NCBI RefSeq assembly: GCF_900116295.1
Contig: NZ_FPAF01000003.1
Span: 1 to 64,000, forward strand
From: Bacillus sp. 103mf
GTDB taxonomy: Bacteria; Bacillota; Bacilli; Bacillales; Bacillaceae_G
Reading direction: 5' to 3'
DNA length: 64,000 nucleotides
Shown here piece by piece: positions 9,470 to 19,225 of the stretch. A model generated the notes under the pieces. The model saw only the letters and a list, made by a program, of their open reading frames with translations, ran no database searches and was not told the DNA's origin. The position numbers and the translations under genes are program-made. Within the stretch, counting starts at the first letter, position 1. Each line of letters begins with the position of its first letter.

Positions 9470-10560
9470 TGGAGACAATACAGATTCAAACAAGTTCTAA
9501 ACAATATAATGTGTATGTCGGAAATGATGCATTATCACAACTAGCAACGCTTATAGAAAATATGAAACCAGCTGTTTCGAATATTTTACTGATTTCTGAT
9601 GAAACGGTAGCATCATTTCATTTAGACGAAGTGATAAATACTTTGCAGTTAGAAAAAGACGTATTTTCATTTGTGGTTCCAAGTGGTGAGAAAGAAAAAT
9701 CGTTTGAAAATTATTATGCTGCTCAAACGTTTGCTCTTGAAAAAGGTTTAGATCGTCATTCGCTTATTCTTGCGCTTGGCGGCGGAATGATTGGGGATTT
9801 AGCAGGATTTGTTGCAGCAACGTTTATGAGAGGAATTCGCTTTGTCCAAATACCAACAACTTTACTTGCACATGATAGTGCAGTTGGAGGGAAAGTGGCA
9901 ATTAATCATCCACTTGGGAAAAATATGATTGGCGCATTTCATCAGCCGGAAGCGGTGATTTATCATACTCCGTTTTTAAATTCGCTTTCAGAAAAAGAAT
10001 GGCGCTCTGGTTTTGCGGAGGCAATTAAACATTCGCTTATTGGGGATGTAGAATTATATCATTGGCTTCGTAAAGAAGTGAAACAACTGACTGATTTAAG
10101 AGATGATAAATTAATCTATACACTGCAACGTGCGATTCCAGTAAAAGCAAAAATTGTTGCAGAGGATGAAACTGAAAAAGGTATTCGTGCTCATTTGAAT
10201 TTTGGGCATACACTTGGGCATGCACTTGAAAAAGAGATGGGATATGGAAACATAACACATGGTGATGGCGTTGCGATTGGCATGTTATTTGCTATCTTTT
10301 TAAGTGAACAAATATATGAAAAAGACCTTCAATATACGGAAATCAAGCGTTGGTTTACGGCATATGGCTATCCAAGTATGCCAAATACACTTGATGTGAA
10401 CCGCCTTGTTCAAGTAATGAAACAAGACAAAAAAGCGAACGGTGGAACAATTCGTATGGTTGTTATGCAGGAGATTGGGGTAGTAGATGTCGTATCTATT
10501 TCAGATGAGACCGTCCGAACGGCTTTAGAAGCATTTCAAAGAGAGGGGGAGTCTATTTGA
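9469..10560 (+). CDS. aroB: 3-dehydroquinate synthase
   Basis: 363-aa NAD- and metal-dependent enzyme that cyclises DAHP to 3-dehydroquinate. The nucleotide-binding segment LALGGGMIGDLAGFVAATF is near residue 101 and the PTTLLAHDSAVGGK motif near 129. Zinc-ligand histidines fall in LNFGHTLGHALE. The start overlaps aroC by one base and the end overlaps aroH by four. Confidence 0.97.
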   Translation: METIQIQTSSKQYNVYVGNDALSQLATLIENMKPAVSNILLISDETVASFHLDEVINTLQLEKDVFSFVVPSGEKEKSFENYYAAQTFALEKGLDRHSLILALGGGMIGDLAGFVAATFMRGIRFVQIPTTLLAHDSAVGGKVAINHPLGKNMIGAFHQPEAVIYHTPFLNSLSEKEWRSGFAEAIKHSLIGDVELYHWLRKEVKQLTDLRDDKLIYTLQRAIPVKAKIVAEDETEKGIRAHLNFGHTLGHALEKEMGYGNITHGDGVAIGMLFAIFLSEQIYEKDLQYTEIKRWFTAYGYPSMPNTLDVNRLVQVMKQDKKANGGTIRMVVMQEIGVVDVVSISDETVRTALEAFQREGESI

Positions 10561-10913
10561 TTCGCGCAATTCGCGGCGCGATTACAGTCAATTGTAATGA
10601 AAGCGAACAAATATTGACTGCAACAGAGCGTTTAGTGAAAGAAATAGCAAAGAATAATAGAATTTCGCCTAGTGATATTGTATCTGTACTCATTTCAACA
10701 ACAGCAGATATAAATGCATGTTTCCCAGCAGCTGCATTAAGACGTATTGAAGGCTGGTCATATGTACCGGTTATGTGCATGCAAGAAATAGAAGTACCAG
10801 ATGCTCTTGAGAAATGCATTCGTGTTATGATGACGGTTATGACAAATAAACGACAGCATGAAATTCAGCATGTCTATTTAGAGAAAGCGGTACAACTAAG
10901 GCCCGATTTATAA
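10557..10913 (+). CDS. aroH: Chorismate mutase, AroH class
   Basis: 118-aa monofunctional chorismate mutase of the trimeric AroH fold, converting chorismate to prephenate. The N-terminal [11 protein letters not shown] and the later [12 protein letters not shown] match the family, including the conserved Arg near residue 6. It starts with TTG 10557, overlapping the aroB stop, behind a GAGAGGGGGAG site. B. subtilis AroH is 127 aa, so this one is slightly shorter at the C-terminus. Confidence 0.94.
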   Translation: MIRAIRGAITVNCNESEQILTATERLVKEIAKNNRISPSDIVSVLISTTADINACFPAAALRRIEGWSYVPVMCMQEIEVPDALEKCIRVMMTVMTNKRQHEIQHVYLEKAVQLRPDL

Positions 10914-10933
10914 AAATGACAGGGGGAATTCGA

Positions 10934-12046
10934 ATGAAAGTAAAAGAGCAATTATTGTCGCTCAAAGCGTATGTGCCAGGGAGAAATATTGAAGAAGTAA
11001 AGAGACAATATGGACTATCTAAAATTGTGAAACTAGCGTCAAATGAAAATCCATTTGGATGTTCAAAACGTGTAGATGAAGCGCTGGCATCGTTAGCTGG
11101 GCAATATGCGCTCTATCCGGATGGCGGGGCGTATGCTCTTCGTGAAAAATTAGCAGCACATCTTCGTGTAAAAGGAGAACAAATTTTATTTGGTAGCGGC
11201 TTAGATGAAGTAATTCAAATGATTAGCCGTGCTCTTTTACAAGAAGGAACAAATGTTGTTATGGCAAAGCCGACATTTTCACAATATCGTCATCATGCCG
11301 TAATTGAAAAAGCGGAAGTACGTGAAGTGCCTTTAAAAGATGGTACACATGATTTAGAGGCAATGCTTGTGCAAATTGATGAGCATACGCGAATTGTATG
11401 GATTTGTAACCCAAATAATCCGACCGGAACATATGTAGCAGAAAAACAATTACTTTCATTCTTAGAGGCAGTTCCGAAAACAACACTTGTTATTATGGAT
11501 GAAGCATACTATGAGTATGCTGGAGCGCGAGATTATCCGCAAACATTACCATTCCTAGAGAAATATGAAAATCTTATGGTATTGCGCACATTTTCAAAAG
11601 CATACGGATTAGCGTCATTCCGCATTGGTTATGCAGTCGGAAATGAAAAGTTAATGCGTTCGTTAGAAATTGCTAGATTACCATTTAATACGTCATCAAT
11701 TGCACAGGTAGTTGCGCAAGCTGCTATTGAAGATCGCGCGTTTTTACAAGAGTGTGTGACAGTGAATAATGAAGGATTACAGCAATATTATGATTTTTGT
11801 GAGAAGTATCAAGTATTTTATTATCCATCACAGACGAATTTTATCTTTTTAGATCTTGGACTCTCAGGTGATGAAGTATTTGAAAGGTTATTGCAAAAAG
11901 GATACATCGTTCGTTCTGGTGGACCACTTGGTTTACCGAATGGTATTCGTATTACAGTTGGAACGAAAGAAGAGAATGCAGAAATTATAGAAGTGCTTAC
12001 TGAACTTATAGAGGAGAACGTGAAAAAAGAAGAAACATATTCATAA
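10934..12046 (+). CDS. hisC: Histidinol-phosphate/aromatic aminotransferase
   Basis: 370-aa PLP-dependent class II aminotransferase. In Bacillus the enzyme serves both histidine synthesis and the last transamination to Phe and Tyr, which explains its place after aroH. The PLP-lysine motif is [15 protein letters not shown] (Lys near residue 222), and NPNNPTGTY is the substrate/PLP loop. ATG 10934 is behind AGGGGGA. Unlike in B. subtilis, no tyrA follows; a terminator stands there instead. Confidence 0.94.
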   Translation: MKVKEQLLSLKAYVPGRNIEEVKRQYGLSKIVKLASNENPFGCSKRVDEALASLAGQYALYPDGGAYALREKLAAHLRVKGEQILFGSGLDEVIQMISRALLQEGTNVVMAKPTFSQYRHHAVIEKAEVREVPLKDGTHDLEAMLVQIDEHTRIVWICNPNNPTGTYVAEKQLLSFLEAVPKTTLVIMDEAYYEYAGARDYPQTLPFLEKYENLMVLRTFSKAYGLASFRIGYAVGNEKLMRSLEIARLPFNTSSIAQVVAQAAIEDRAFLQECVTVNNEGLQQYYDFCEKYQVFYYPSQTNFIFLDLGLSGDEVFERLLQKGYIVRSGGPLGLPNGIRITVGTKEENAEIIEVLTELIEENVKKEETYS

Positions 12047-12049
12047 GAA

Positions 12050-12085
12050 AAGAAACGGCTCCATGATTAGGAGTCGTTTCTTTCA
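12050..12085 (+). terminator. Intrinsic terminator after hisC
   Basis: GAAACGGCTCC pairs with GGAGTCGTTTC (one wobble), followed by TTTC. It cuts aroA off from the aroC-hisC operon at the position where tyrA is found in B. subtilis. Confidence 0.78.
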
Positions 12086-12165
12086 TCTTATTTGCGTAAA
12101 GAAGAAGGAAAGAAGTACAATAAAGAAACAAATACATAATTGTACATGATATAGAGGTGATAGAG

Positions 12166-13449
12166 GTGAAACGATTAACAAAGCTTAAGAATGGATTAAA
12201 CGGAACGATTTTTGTTCCTGGAGATAAGTCTATTTCGCATCGTGCTGTCATGTTTGGGGCGATTGCAGAAGGGGTAACAAGGATTACAAATTTTCTTCAA
12301 GGTGAAGATTGCTTAAGTACAATTGCTTGTTTTCAAAAGTTAGGCATCACGATTGAACAAAATGGTACCGATGTCACTGTATATGGAAAAGGATTACAAG
12401 GATTAGTAGAACCAACAGAAGTACTAGATGTTGGGAATTCAGGAACGACAATTCGGTTAATGCTTGGTATACTTGCAAATGCACCGTTTCATTGTACAGT
12501 TATTGGAGATGCTTCAATTGGAAAACGTCCGATGAAACGTGTTACAGCCCCCCTTCGTCAAATGGGTGCTAAAATCGATGGAAGAGAAGATGGACAGTTT
12601 ATTCCTCTTTCGATTCGAGGAGGGAATATAAAAGGTATGCATTATTCTTCTCCTGTAGCAAGTGCGCAAGTGAAATCAGCTGTTCTCCTTGCAGGACTAC
12701 AAGGGAAAGGCGTGACAACTGTGACAGAACCATTACAATCTCGTGATCATACAGAGCGTATGTTACGTGCATTTGGTTGCGATGTTACTGTTGACGGATT
12801 AACTGTATCATTACAGGGTGAACAAAAGCTCTCTAGCGCAAATGTTGAGGTGCCAGGAGATATTTCTTCAGCTGCCTTTTTCTTAGCGGCAGGTGCGATT
12901 GTACCAAATAGTAAAATTGTCCTGAAAAATGTAGGGTTAAATCCAACAAGAACGGGGATTCTTGATGTACTATCCCAAATGGGTGCCAATTTGTTAATAG
13001 ATAATATTCGGAATGAAGAGTTTGAACCATGCGGTGATATTACAGTTGAAACCTCACAGCTAAGAGGGATAGAGATTGGTGGTACGCTTATCCCAAGACT
13101 CATTGATGAAATTCCAATTATAGCATTGTTAGCAACGCAAGCTGAAGGGATAACTGTAATTAAGGATGCAGAGGAATTAAAAGTAAAAGAAACGAATCGT
13201 ATTGATACAGTTGTTAATGAATTGAAGAAATTAGGAGCAAATATTGAAGCGACAGAAGATGGTATGATTGTGCGTGGTAAAATGCAATTACACGGAAATA
13301 TGGTAAATAGTTATGGGGACCATCGGATTGGTATGATGTTAGGAATTGCAGCGTGTATAGCAGATGGAGAAGTTATCATTGAAAATAGTGAGGCGGTAGC
13401 TGTGTCATATCCAAATTTCTTTCAACAGTTACACATGCTACAAAGCTAA
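12166..13449 (+). CDS. aroA: 3-phosphoshikimate 1-carboxyvinyltransferase (EPSP synthase)
   Basis: 427-aa enzyme joining phosphoenolpyruvate to shikimate 3-phosphate. The motifs [10 protein letters not shown] near the N-terminus, [12 protein letters not shown] near residue 91 and the YGDHRIGM block near the C-terminus are all present. The DNSGTT-type region reads [11 protein letters not shown] 12166 is chosen because GAGGTGA then makes a ribosome binding site 6 nt upstream; GTG 12157 lies in that site. Called aroE in B. subtilis. Confidence 0.95.
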   Translation: MKRLTKLKNGLNGTIFVPGDKSISHRAVMFGAIAEGVTRITNFLQGEDCLSTIACFQKLGITIEQNGTDVTVYGKGLQGLVEPTEVLDVGNSGTTIRLMLGILANAPFHCTVIGDASIGKRPMKRVTAPLRQMGAKIDGREDGQFIPLSIRGGNIKGMHYSSPVASAQVKSAVLLAGLQGKGVTTVTEPLQSRDHTERMLRAFGCDVTVDGLTVSLQGEQKLSSANVEVPGDISSAAFFLAAGAIVPNSKIVLKNVGLNPTRTGILDVLSQMGANLLIDNIRNEEFEPCGDITVETSQLRGIEIGGTLIPRLIDEIPIIALLATQAEGITVIKDAEELKVKETNRIDTVVNELKKLGANIEATEDGMIVRGKMQLHGNMVNSYGDHRIGMMLGIAACIADGEVIIENSEAVAVSYPNFFQQLHMLQS

Positions 13450-13480
13450 AAGAATCTTTTCTTTTTGAGAAGGTTCTTTT
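13448..13480 (+). terminator. Intrinsic terminator after aroA
   Basis: AAAAGAATCTTTTC pairs with GAGAAGGTTCTTTT with minor wobbles, ending in T residues. Confidence 0.7.
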
Positions 13481-13559
13481 CGTCATCATCACGGTTGATT
13501 ACACAGAAGCAGTTGTTTATTATGGAATTTACATAAGTATTTATTTAAAGGAGCGAGTT

Positions 13560-14822
13560 ATGCAAAAGTTTGAACAAGCTGTTACATATATTGAAAATGG
13601 GGAAGTAGAGAAAGGGTTACAACTATTAGCAGAACAAGTAAAACAAAGTACGGATGAAGAAAAGTACGATATTGCTCGTTATTACTATACACTAGGATTT
13701 ATAGATCAAGCGCTAGAAATAACAGAAGATCTACGTTTGCTATATCCAGAAGAAAGTGAATTTACGCTATTTTTAGCAGAGTTATATATTGATTTAGATA
13801 AAGAAGATGAAGCGATTGAAGTACTTCACGATATTCCAGAGAATGATGAATTATATGTTCAATCTCTATTACTTGCATCTGATTTATATCAAATGCAAGG
13901 TTTTGATGAAGTAGCGGAACAAAAATTATTAAAAGCGAAAGCAATGATGCCAGATGAGCCAGTAGTTGCTTTCGGACTTGGCGAATTGTATAGCAGTAAA
14001 GGAGAAGATAGTAAAGCAATTCCATATTATGAATCATTACTTCCAGAACACAAAGTGATGGGCGGTGTCGTTGTTCCGCTTCGTTTAGCTGAAAATTTAA
14101 GTGCACTTGGGCAATGGGATGAAGCGATTTCTTACTATGAGGAAGGTTTAGAAGAACAGAAGGACATTCATTCCTTATTTGGATTTGCGTTTACGCTATA
14201 TCAAGGAGAACAGTATCAAAGAGCAATCAGTGTATGGGAAGAATTAAAAGAGTTAGATCCAGAGTATGCCTCTTTATATATGTATTTGGCGAAATGCTAT
14301 GAAAAAGAAGGAATGCTTCAGGAGAGTTATGAAACGCTTCAAGAAGGAATAAAAATTGATGAATTATCGATACCGTTTTATGTAGAATTTGCTAACATTG
14401 CAGTGAAACTAGGGAGAAGAAATGAAGCGGAAGATGCGCTAAAAAAAGCGTTAGAGCTTGATCCTGCACATCTAGGTGCTACATTGAAATATTCATACAT
14501 CTTAAAGGAAGAAGAAAGGTATGAAGAGATTATTACTGTTGTAGAAAAAGCTATTGATAACGGAGAAATGGACACGCAATTACTTTGGGATATTGCTTAT
14601 GCGAAAAAACAATTAGAATTGTATTCAGATGCATTAAAACATTACCAAAGTGCATATACTTCTTTTAAGAATCATCCAGACTTCTTAGAGGAGTACGGCT
14701 ACTTCTTGTTAGAAGAGGGATTGCGAAAAGAGGCGAAAGAAGTATTTATACGTTTATTACAACTAGATCCAACGCAAACGCATATCGAAGAATTATTATA
14801 TAATTTAGAAGATTTTTCTTAA
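13560..14822 (+). CDS. ypiA: TPR-repeat protein YpiA
   Basis: 420-aa soluble protein built almost wholly of tetratricopeptide repeats; the 34-residue TPR periodicity with A/G-Y-A-L signatures can be followed from about residue 1 to the end (for example GRRNEAEDALKKALELDPAH near 290). It is presumably an adaptor for protein contacts; no enzyme motif is seen. Position between aroA and ypiB and length match B. subtilis YpiA (423 aa). ATG 13560 has a nearby AAAGGAGCGAG site. Confidence 0.93.
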   Translation: MQKFEQAVTYIENGEVEKGLQLLAEQVKQSTDEEKYDIARYYYTLGFIDQALEITEDLRLLYPEESEFTLFLAELYIDLDKEDEAIEVLHDIPENDELYVQSLLLASDLYQMQGFDEVAEQKLLKAKAMMPDEPVVAFGLGELYSSKGEDSKAIPYYESLLPEHKVMGGVVVPLRLAENLSALGQWDEAISYYEEGLEEQKDIHSLFGFAFTLYQGEQYQRAISVWEELKELDPEYASLYMYLAKCYEKEGMLQESYETLQEGIKIDELSIPFYVEFANIAVKLGRRNEAEDALKKALELDPAHLGATLKYSYILKEEERYEEIITVVEKAIDNGEMDTQLLWDIAYAKKQLELYSDALKHYQSAYTSFKNHPDFLEEYGYFLLEEGLRKEAKEVFIRLLQLDPTQTHIEELLYNLEDFS

Positions 14823-14894
14823 GTTGGAAGGAAACTTAATGCTGCTTCTTGAATGTAAAAAGAAAAAAGAAGGGCAGAGGAGGGATTAAGTGCG

Positions 14895-15431
14895 ATGAAT
14901 ACCCCTGTTTCTGTGAACGAAAAGAAAGATTTCGTAAAATGGTTTTTAAATAATTATCAACTGAAACAGCGAGAATGTGTTTGGATTTTAAATTATTTAA
15001 TGAGTCACGATCAATTAATGGATAAGGTGCATTTTGTAGAGCATGCGAAATATTGTCCGCGTGGGCTGGTGATGTCAGCAAATTGTGTGAAAGATTTACC
15101 GTTTCATTTTTATAAACAAAATGTAATGACGACTGATGCGGAAAAATCCTTTCATGATATTCGCTTAAACAGAGATGAAGATATTTATATTCAGCTTAAC
15201 TTTAAGTCATCTTTTCAAAATGCGAACTATGTTGCGGTGTTAGAAGAAAATCCATATTTACCGAAGAATATCGAAGTAAATGAAAAAGATCGTTTATTAG
15301 CAGAGCGATTCTTAGAGGAAAGTGTATATTCATTTCGGAAAGAACGACTTTTGAAACGAATTGACGAGGCACTTGATACTCAAGATGAAGAAGCGTTTCG
15401 CAGGTTAACAGGCGAGTTAAAACGCTTATAA
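14895..15431 (+). CDS. ypiB: UPF0302 / IDEAL-domain protein YpiB
   Basis: 178-aa cytosolic protein of the UPF0302 family. The N-terminal part (about 1-110) carries the family core; the C-terminal segment beginning near residue 135 ([19 protein letters not shown]) is the short IDEAL helix domain. The function is not established. It starts at ATG 14895 behind GAGGAGGGA and sits, as in B. subtilis, upstream of ypiF and qcrABC. Confidence 0.92.
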   Translation: MNTPVSVNEKKDFVKWFLNNYQLKQRECVWILNYLMSHDQLMDKVHFVEHAKYCPRGLVMSANCVKDLPFHFYKQNVMTTDAEKSFHDIRLNRDEDIYIQLNFKSSFQNANYVAVLEENPYLPKNIEVNEKDRLLAERFLEESVYSFRKERLLKRIDEALDTQDEEAFRRLTGELKRL

Positions 15432-15477
15432 ATTTCTCTGTGAAAGTTAGTTTTGACAATTTTTAGACTATTCCAAA

Positions 15478-15513
15478 GAAAAACCGTCTTTTATAGATGG
15501 TTTTTCTTTTTTT
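15478..15513 (+). terminator. Intrinsic terminator after ypiB
   Basis: GAAAAACCGTC pairs with GATGGTTTTTC with one wobble, followed by a T-rich run. Confidence 0.8.
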
Positions 15514-15644
15514 ACCTTTATCTGTATGGTTTAATAGAAATAAAGTAAACTGTTTTGTAATCATATGTTTTCATTTCAATTTTTTAACATATAAGTCATA
15601 TAGTTTGTTAGAGTAGGAATAAGAGGAAAAGGGGGCTATTGAGT

Positions 15645-16103
15645 GTGCAATGGGCTGTAGCAGATGTAGTACAATACGAAAAAACAAGAGAATATATTGA
15701 TACAGGAATTATACCGCTGCTTTCAATTTCATTTGAAAAGGAAATGAAAGCAGCTGCTGTAGAAGGAGAATTTATTTCAGCTTTAACTAGAGAGCTAGAG
15801 AGGGAGTATAAAGGTAGAGTATTCTTATTACCAGCATTTACGTATGTAGAAGGAGCGTGTGCAAATGAGAGGCAACGTCTACTTGATTGGACGAACTATT
15901 TAAAAGAGAGAGGTTTGCAGCATATTGCGTTAATTACGGGTGACTTTTCTTGGAAAGAATTTGAATACGACTTAACAGAACAATTATTTTGCCTACCAGC
16001 ACTACCGCTAGAACAGCTCAGTGATCAAGCGAAAAGAGAAATAATTCATGCGCAAATAAAAAATATTATGGAAATATTAACTGAAAAATGGGAAAATAAA
16101 TAA
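15645..16103 (+). CDS. ypiF: YpiF-like protein (DUF2487)
   Basis: 152-aa protein of unknown function belonging to the DUF2487 family; mostly soluble, with a central LLPAFTYV segment. GTG 15645 gives MQWAVADV and a suitable spacing from the AAAGGGGG site; TTG 15639 is an alternative start two codons earlier. It lies upstream of qcrA as in B. subtilis, although about 140 bp and probably a promoter separate them. Confidence 0.85.
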   Translation: MQWAVADVVQYEKTREYIDTGIIPLLSISFEKEMKAAAVEGEFISALTRELEREYKGRVFLLPAFTYVEGACANERQRLLDWTNYLKERGLQHIALITGDFSWKEFEYDLTEQLFCLPALPLEQLSDQAKREIIHAQIKNIMEILTEKWENK

Positions 16104-16243
16104 TTAATAGAAGGTTTTAATAATTGGGATTAGTATGATATTGACCAATGTAGTAGGGTATTATATCATGATAGTGTCCTAGTCTTTATCTTTTATTTCA
16201 ATTTTTCACGGGGGACAATTTCTGATAGAGGGGGGAAATTTTC

Positions 16244-16756
16244 GTGAGTGAGAGAGAACATAGGGTGTCAAGAAGACAGTTTTTAAACTACACTCTTACC
16301 GGTGTAGGAGGATTTATGGCGGCAGGGATTTTAATGCCAATGACGCGTTTTGCGCTTGACCCAGTTCTAAGAAAAGAAGCAGGGGGGGAGATGGTTGCAG
16401 TCGCGCAAGTGAAAGATATTACGGCTGAACCGAAACGCTTCGATTTTAAGGTAAAACAAGTTGACGGTTGGTATAAATCAGAAGAACCAAAGTCAGCTTG
16501 GGTACACAAAGAGGAAAGCGGAGACATTGTAGCATTCTCTCCAATTTGTAAGCATTTAGGGTGTACAGTAAACTGGAATTCGGACAAGTCACATCCAAAT
16601 CAATTTTATTGTCCGTGTCACGGGGGGCGTTATACGAAAGACGGAAAGAACGTAAAGGGAACACCACCACTTGCGCCGCTTGATGTGTATGAGTCAAAGG
16701 TGAAAGATGGAACGCTTTATTTAGGTAAAGCGAAGCCACAAGGGGGTGCAAAGTAG
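16244..16756 (+). CDS. qcrA: Menaquinol:cytochrome c reductase, Rieske iron-sulfur subunit
   Basis: 170-aa Rieske 2Fe-2S protein of the bc-type complex. The N-terminus has a twin-Arg-like SRRQF followed by one hydrophobic segment (about 15-35), which should anchor it and may direct it to the Tat pathway. The cluster ligands are CKHLGC (near residues 102-107) and CPCHGG (near 123-128). GTG 16244 is behind GAGGGGGGA. The stop codon directly abuts the qcrB ATG. Confidence 0.97.
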   Translation: MSEREHRVSRRQFLNYTLTGVGGFMAAGILMPMTRFALDPVLRKEAGGEMVAVAQVKDITAEPKRFDFKVKQVDGWYKSEEPKSAWVHKEESGDIVAFSPICKHLGCTVNWNSDKSHPNQFYCPCHGGRYTKDGKNVKGTPPLAPLDVYESKVKDGTLYLGKAKPQGGAK

Positions 16757-17431
16757 ATGTTAAATAAAATTTATGATTGGGTAGATGAACGGCTTGATAT
16801 TACGCCTTTGTGGCGCGATATTGCAGACCATGAAGTGCCGGAACATGTAAACCCAGCGCATCACTTTTCTGCCTTTGTTTACTGTTTTGGTGGTCTTACA
16901 TTTTTTGTAACTGTCATTCAAATTTTATCAGGAATGTTTTTGACAATGTATTATGTACCAGATATTAAAAATGCGTGGGAATCTGTCTATTACTTACAAA
17001 ATGAAGTGGCATATGGACAAATTGTTCGCGGTATGCATCACTGGGGAGCGAGTCTCGTTATCGTGATGATGTTTTTACATACACTTCGAGTTTTCTTTCA
17101 AGGTGCTTATAAAAAGCCTCGTGAATTAAACTGGATTGTCGGAGTTCTTATTTTCTTTGTTATGTTAGGATTAGGTTTTACAGGATATTTATTACCATGG
17201 GATATGAAGGCATTATTTGCAACAAAAGTAGGGATTCAAATTGCAGAACAAACACCACTTATTGGACCTTATGTAAAAACGTTGCTTGCCGGCCACTCCG
17301 AAATTGTCGGTGCCCAAACATTAACTCGCTTCTTTGCTATTCACGTATTCTTCTTGCCAGCTGCACTTCTAGGATTAATGGCAGTTCACTTCATCATGAT
17401 TCGCAAACAAGGTATTTCTGGTCCACTATAA
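16757..17431 (+). CDS. qcrB: Menaquinol:cytochrome c reductase, cytochrome b subunit
   Basis: 224-aa cytochrome b6-like subunit with four membrane helices. The heme-ligating histidines lie in GMHHWGASL and FLHTLRVF in one helix pair and FAIHVFFLP and AVHFIMIRK in the other. It binds both b hemes and the menaquinol site at the membrane. It follows qcrA without a gap and precedes qcrC by about 50 bp. Confidence 0.97.
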   Translation: MLNKIYDWVDERLDITPLWRDIADHEVPEHVNPAHHFSAFVYCFGGLTFFVTVIQILSGMFLTMYYVPDIKNAWESVYYLQNEVAYGQIVRGMHHWGASLVIVMMFLHTLRVFFQGAYKKPRELNWIVGVLIFFVMLGLGFTGYLLPWDMKALFATKVGIQIAEQTPLIGPYVKTLLAGHSEIVGAQTLTRFFAIHVFFLPAALLGLMAVHFIMIRKQGISGPL

Positions 17432-17482
17432 GATGTTATTTGATTTAAAGGGAGAACAGAACATAATTAAAGGAGGGAGACT

Positions 17483-18250
17483 ATGCATCGCGGCAAAGGG
17501 ATGAAGTTTGTCGGAGATTCGCGAGTACCTGCTGTCAGAAAACCGAATATTCCGAAAGATTATTCAGAATATCCAGGCAAAACAGAAGCGTTTTGGCCAA
17601 ACTTTTTATTAAAAGAGTGGATGGTTGGTGCCGTCTTTTTAATTGGTTATCTTTGTTTGACGGTAGCGCATCCATCGCCACTAGAAAGAATTGCAGATCC
17701 TACAGATACAGGATATATACCACTTCCAGATTGGTATTTCTTATTTCTGTATCAATTGTTAAAGTATTCTTATGCATCTGGTCCGTATACGGTCATTGGC
17801 GCATTTATTATGCCAGGCATCGCATTTGGCGCATTATTACTTGCTCCATTTCTTGACCGGGGGCCAGAACGCGGTCCGTTTAAACGTCCAGTTGCAACAG
17901 GATTTATGCTTTTAGCGTTGGCATCCATCGTTTTCCTAACGTGGGAATCTGTTGCTACGCATGACTGGGCAGCAGCGAAAAAGCAAGGTGCAATTGTAAA
18001 AACAGTACAAGTTGATAAGAATGATGACGGTTATAAAATTATGCAAAAAAATACATGTTTAACATGTCACGGTGAAAACTTGCAAGGGGGAGCAGCTGCA
18101 CCAGCATTGCAAAACTTGACATTAAAGCCAGAAGAAATTGCGAAAATTGCAAAAGATGGAAAAGGTGCAATGCCAAAAGGTGTTTTTAAAGGAACAGATG
18201 AAGAGTTGAAGAAACTATCGGCATTTATTGAGAAATATAACAAAAAATAA
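17483..18250 (+). CDS. qcrC: Menaquinol:cytochrome c reductase, cytochrome b/c subunit
   Basis: 255-aa subunit fusing the subunit-IV-like part of cytochrome b with a C-terminal cytochrome c domain. Three membrane helices fill the first 165 residues (including PDWYFLFLYQLLKYS, the family's PDWY quinol motif). The covalent heme c site CLTCHG is near residue 192. The fusion is characteristic of Bacillus bc complexes. It starts at ATG 17483 behind AAGGAGGGAG. Confidence 0.97.
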   Translation: MHRGKGMKFVGDSRVPAVRKPNIPKDYSEYPGKTEAFWPNFLLKEWMVGAVFLIGYLCLTVAHPSPLERIADPTDTGYIPLPDWYFLFLYQLLKYSYASGPYTVIGAFIMPGIAFGALLLAPFLDRGPERGPFKRPVATGFMLLALASIVFLTWESVATHDWAAAKKQGAIVKTVQVDKNDDGYKIMQKNTCLTCHGENLQGGAAAPALQNLTLKPEEIAKIAKDGKGAMPKGVFKGTDEELKKLSAFIEKYNKK

Positions 18251-18281
18251 AGTGAAACTTCCATTAGTGGGGGTCTTACTG
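18246..18281 (+). repeat. Fragment of a bcr1-like repeat after qcrC
   Basis: ATAAAGTGAAACTTCCATTAG is the same left end found at 19042. It includes the last bases of qcrC and stops after about 35 bp, so only the end of the element remains. Confidence 0.5.
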
Positions 18282-18283
18282 TT

Positions 18284-18331
18284 CAAAATAGAAAAACTGA
18301 CTACAACTTTGTAGTCAGTTTTTCTATTTTG
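18284..18331 (+). terminator. Long perfect hairpin terminator after qcrC
   Basis: Left arm 18284-18306 and right arm 18309-18331 are a perfect 23-bp inverted repeat with a two-base centre. The inner stem AAAAACTGACTACAA is followed by TTTTT on the right arm, so it can terminate in either direction. Confidence 0.85.
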
Positions 18332-18454
18332 AGCAAGGAATTTGCTATAATAAAGTAAAACTTTTATCAGTGTGGGATTGTAGCCCGATGCATTCTTGTT
18401 ACGATTCATGCATCAAAGTGATGTTCATTTTTGGAAAGTTGAGGTATTTACATT

Positions 18455-19045
18455 TTGGCGTTTATATATTTGTTATTAAGACAACGTTCTTTTCTATGGC
18501 TTTTGCTTATTATTAATATTTTGGGGACGATTTACGGATACATTTGGTATAAAAGCCAATTGATAGAAACGCCGGCTATTTTTTGGCCGTTTGTTCCAGA
18601 TAGTCCGACTGCAAGTTTGTTTTTTGTTTTTGTATTAATTGCGTTTATACAAAAGAAAAATTGGGGTCTAATGGAAGCGTTAGCAGTTGTGACATTGGTC
18701 AAATATGGGATTTGGGCAGTTGTAGTAAATGTATTAACTCTTATTATAACCGGTTATATTGGAATAGAAGGATATACACTCATTGTTTTTCATCTTGCAA
18801 TGGCTGTACAAGGACTTTTATACGCACCATTTTATCGAATGAAATATTGGCATTTTATTATTGCAGTTATATGGACATTGCATAATGATGTTGTGGATTA
18901 TTTATGGGGACAAATGCCGAAATATAGTGTCATGTATATGTATGACCGACAAATTGGCTATTTTACATTTTGGCTTAGTATCGTTGTTTTAGCTACTACA
19001 TATTATTTTTGTCTAAGAGAGAAAAGACTAACGTTTTCTTTATAA
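18455..19045 (+). CDS. ypjA: YpjA-like integral membrane protein (DUF1405)
   Basis: 196-aa protein with about six hydrophobic segments, of the DUF1405 family; the biochemical role is unknown. The first helix carries LLIINILGTIYGYIWY; later conserved charged and aromatic residues (NDVVDYLWG) lie in a loop. The start is TTG 18455 behind GTTGAGG. Neighbours (qcrC before, ypjB after) match B. subtilis ypjA. Confidence 0.9.
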   Translation: MAFIYLLLRQRSFLWLLLIINILGTIYGYIWYKSQLIETPAIFWPFVPDSPTASLFFVFVLIAFIQKKNWGLMEALAVVTLVKYGIWAVVVNVLTLIITGYIGIEGYTLIVFHLAMAVQGLLYAPFYRMKYWHFIIAVIWTLHNDVVDYLWGQMPKYSVMYMYDRQIGYFTFWLSIVVLATTYYFCLREKRLTFSL

Positions 19046-19199
19046 AGTGAAACTTCCATCAGTGGGGGTCGGGTTATCCCCCACTGATGGTTAGTTGAAC
19101 CAATCGGGCTTTTATGGGCAGTTACCCCTCCCAACTATCTTCTTTGTTTCCCTTTGTATCTTGAGGTGGGGTTCTTACTGCCCGTTAAAGCGGGATAAA
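19042..19199 (+). repeat. bcr1-like mobile repeat, most complete copy
   Basis: A block of about 148 bp bounded by the direct 5-mer ATAAA (19042-19046 and 19195-19199), which reads TTTAT on the other strand, the target duplication I recall for B. cereus-group bcr1 elements. It begins with GTGAAACTTCCATCAG and ends with TTAAAGCGGG. It has a 13-bp hairpin (19056-19068 with 19078-19090), the core AGTTGAACCAATCGGGC and a second stem (CCTCCCAAC with GAGGTGGGG). No coding potential. The family name comes from memory of the length and duplication, not from an alignment. Confidence 0.68.
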
Positions 19200-19225
19200 T
19201 AAAAAATAGGGAATGGGGAAGATGA

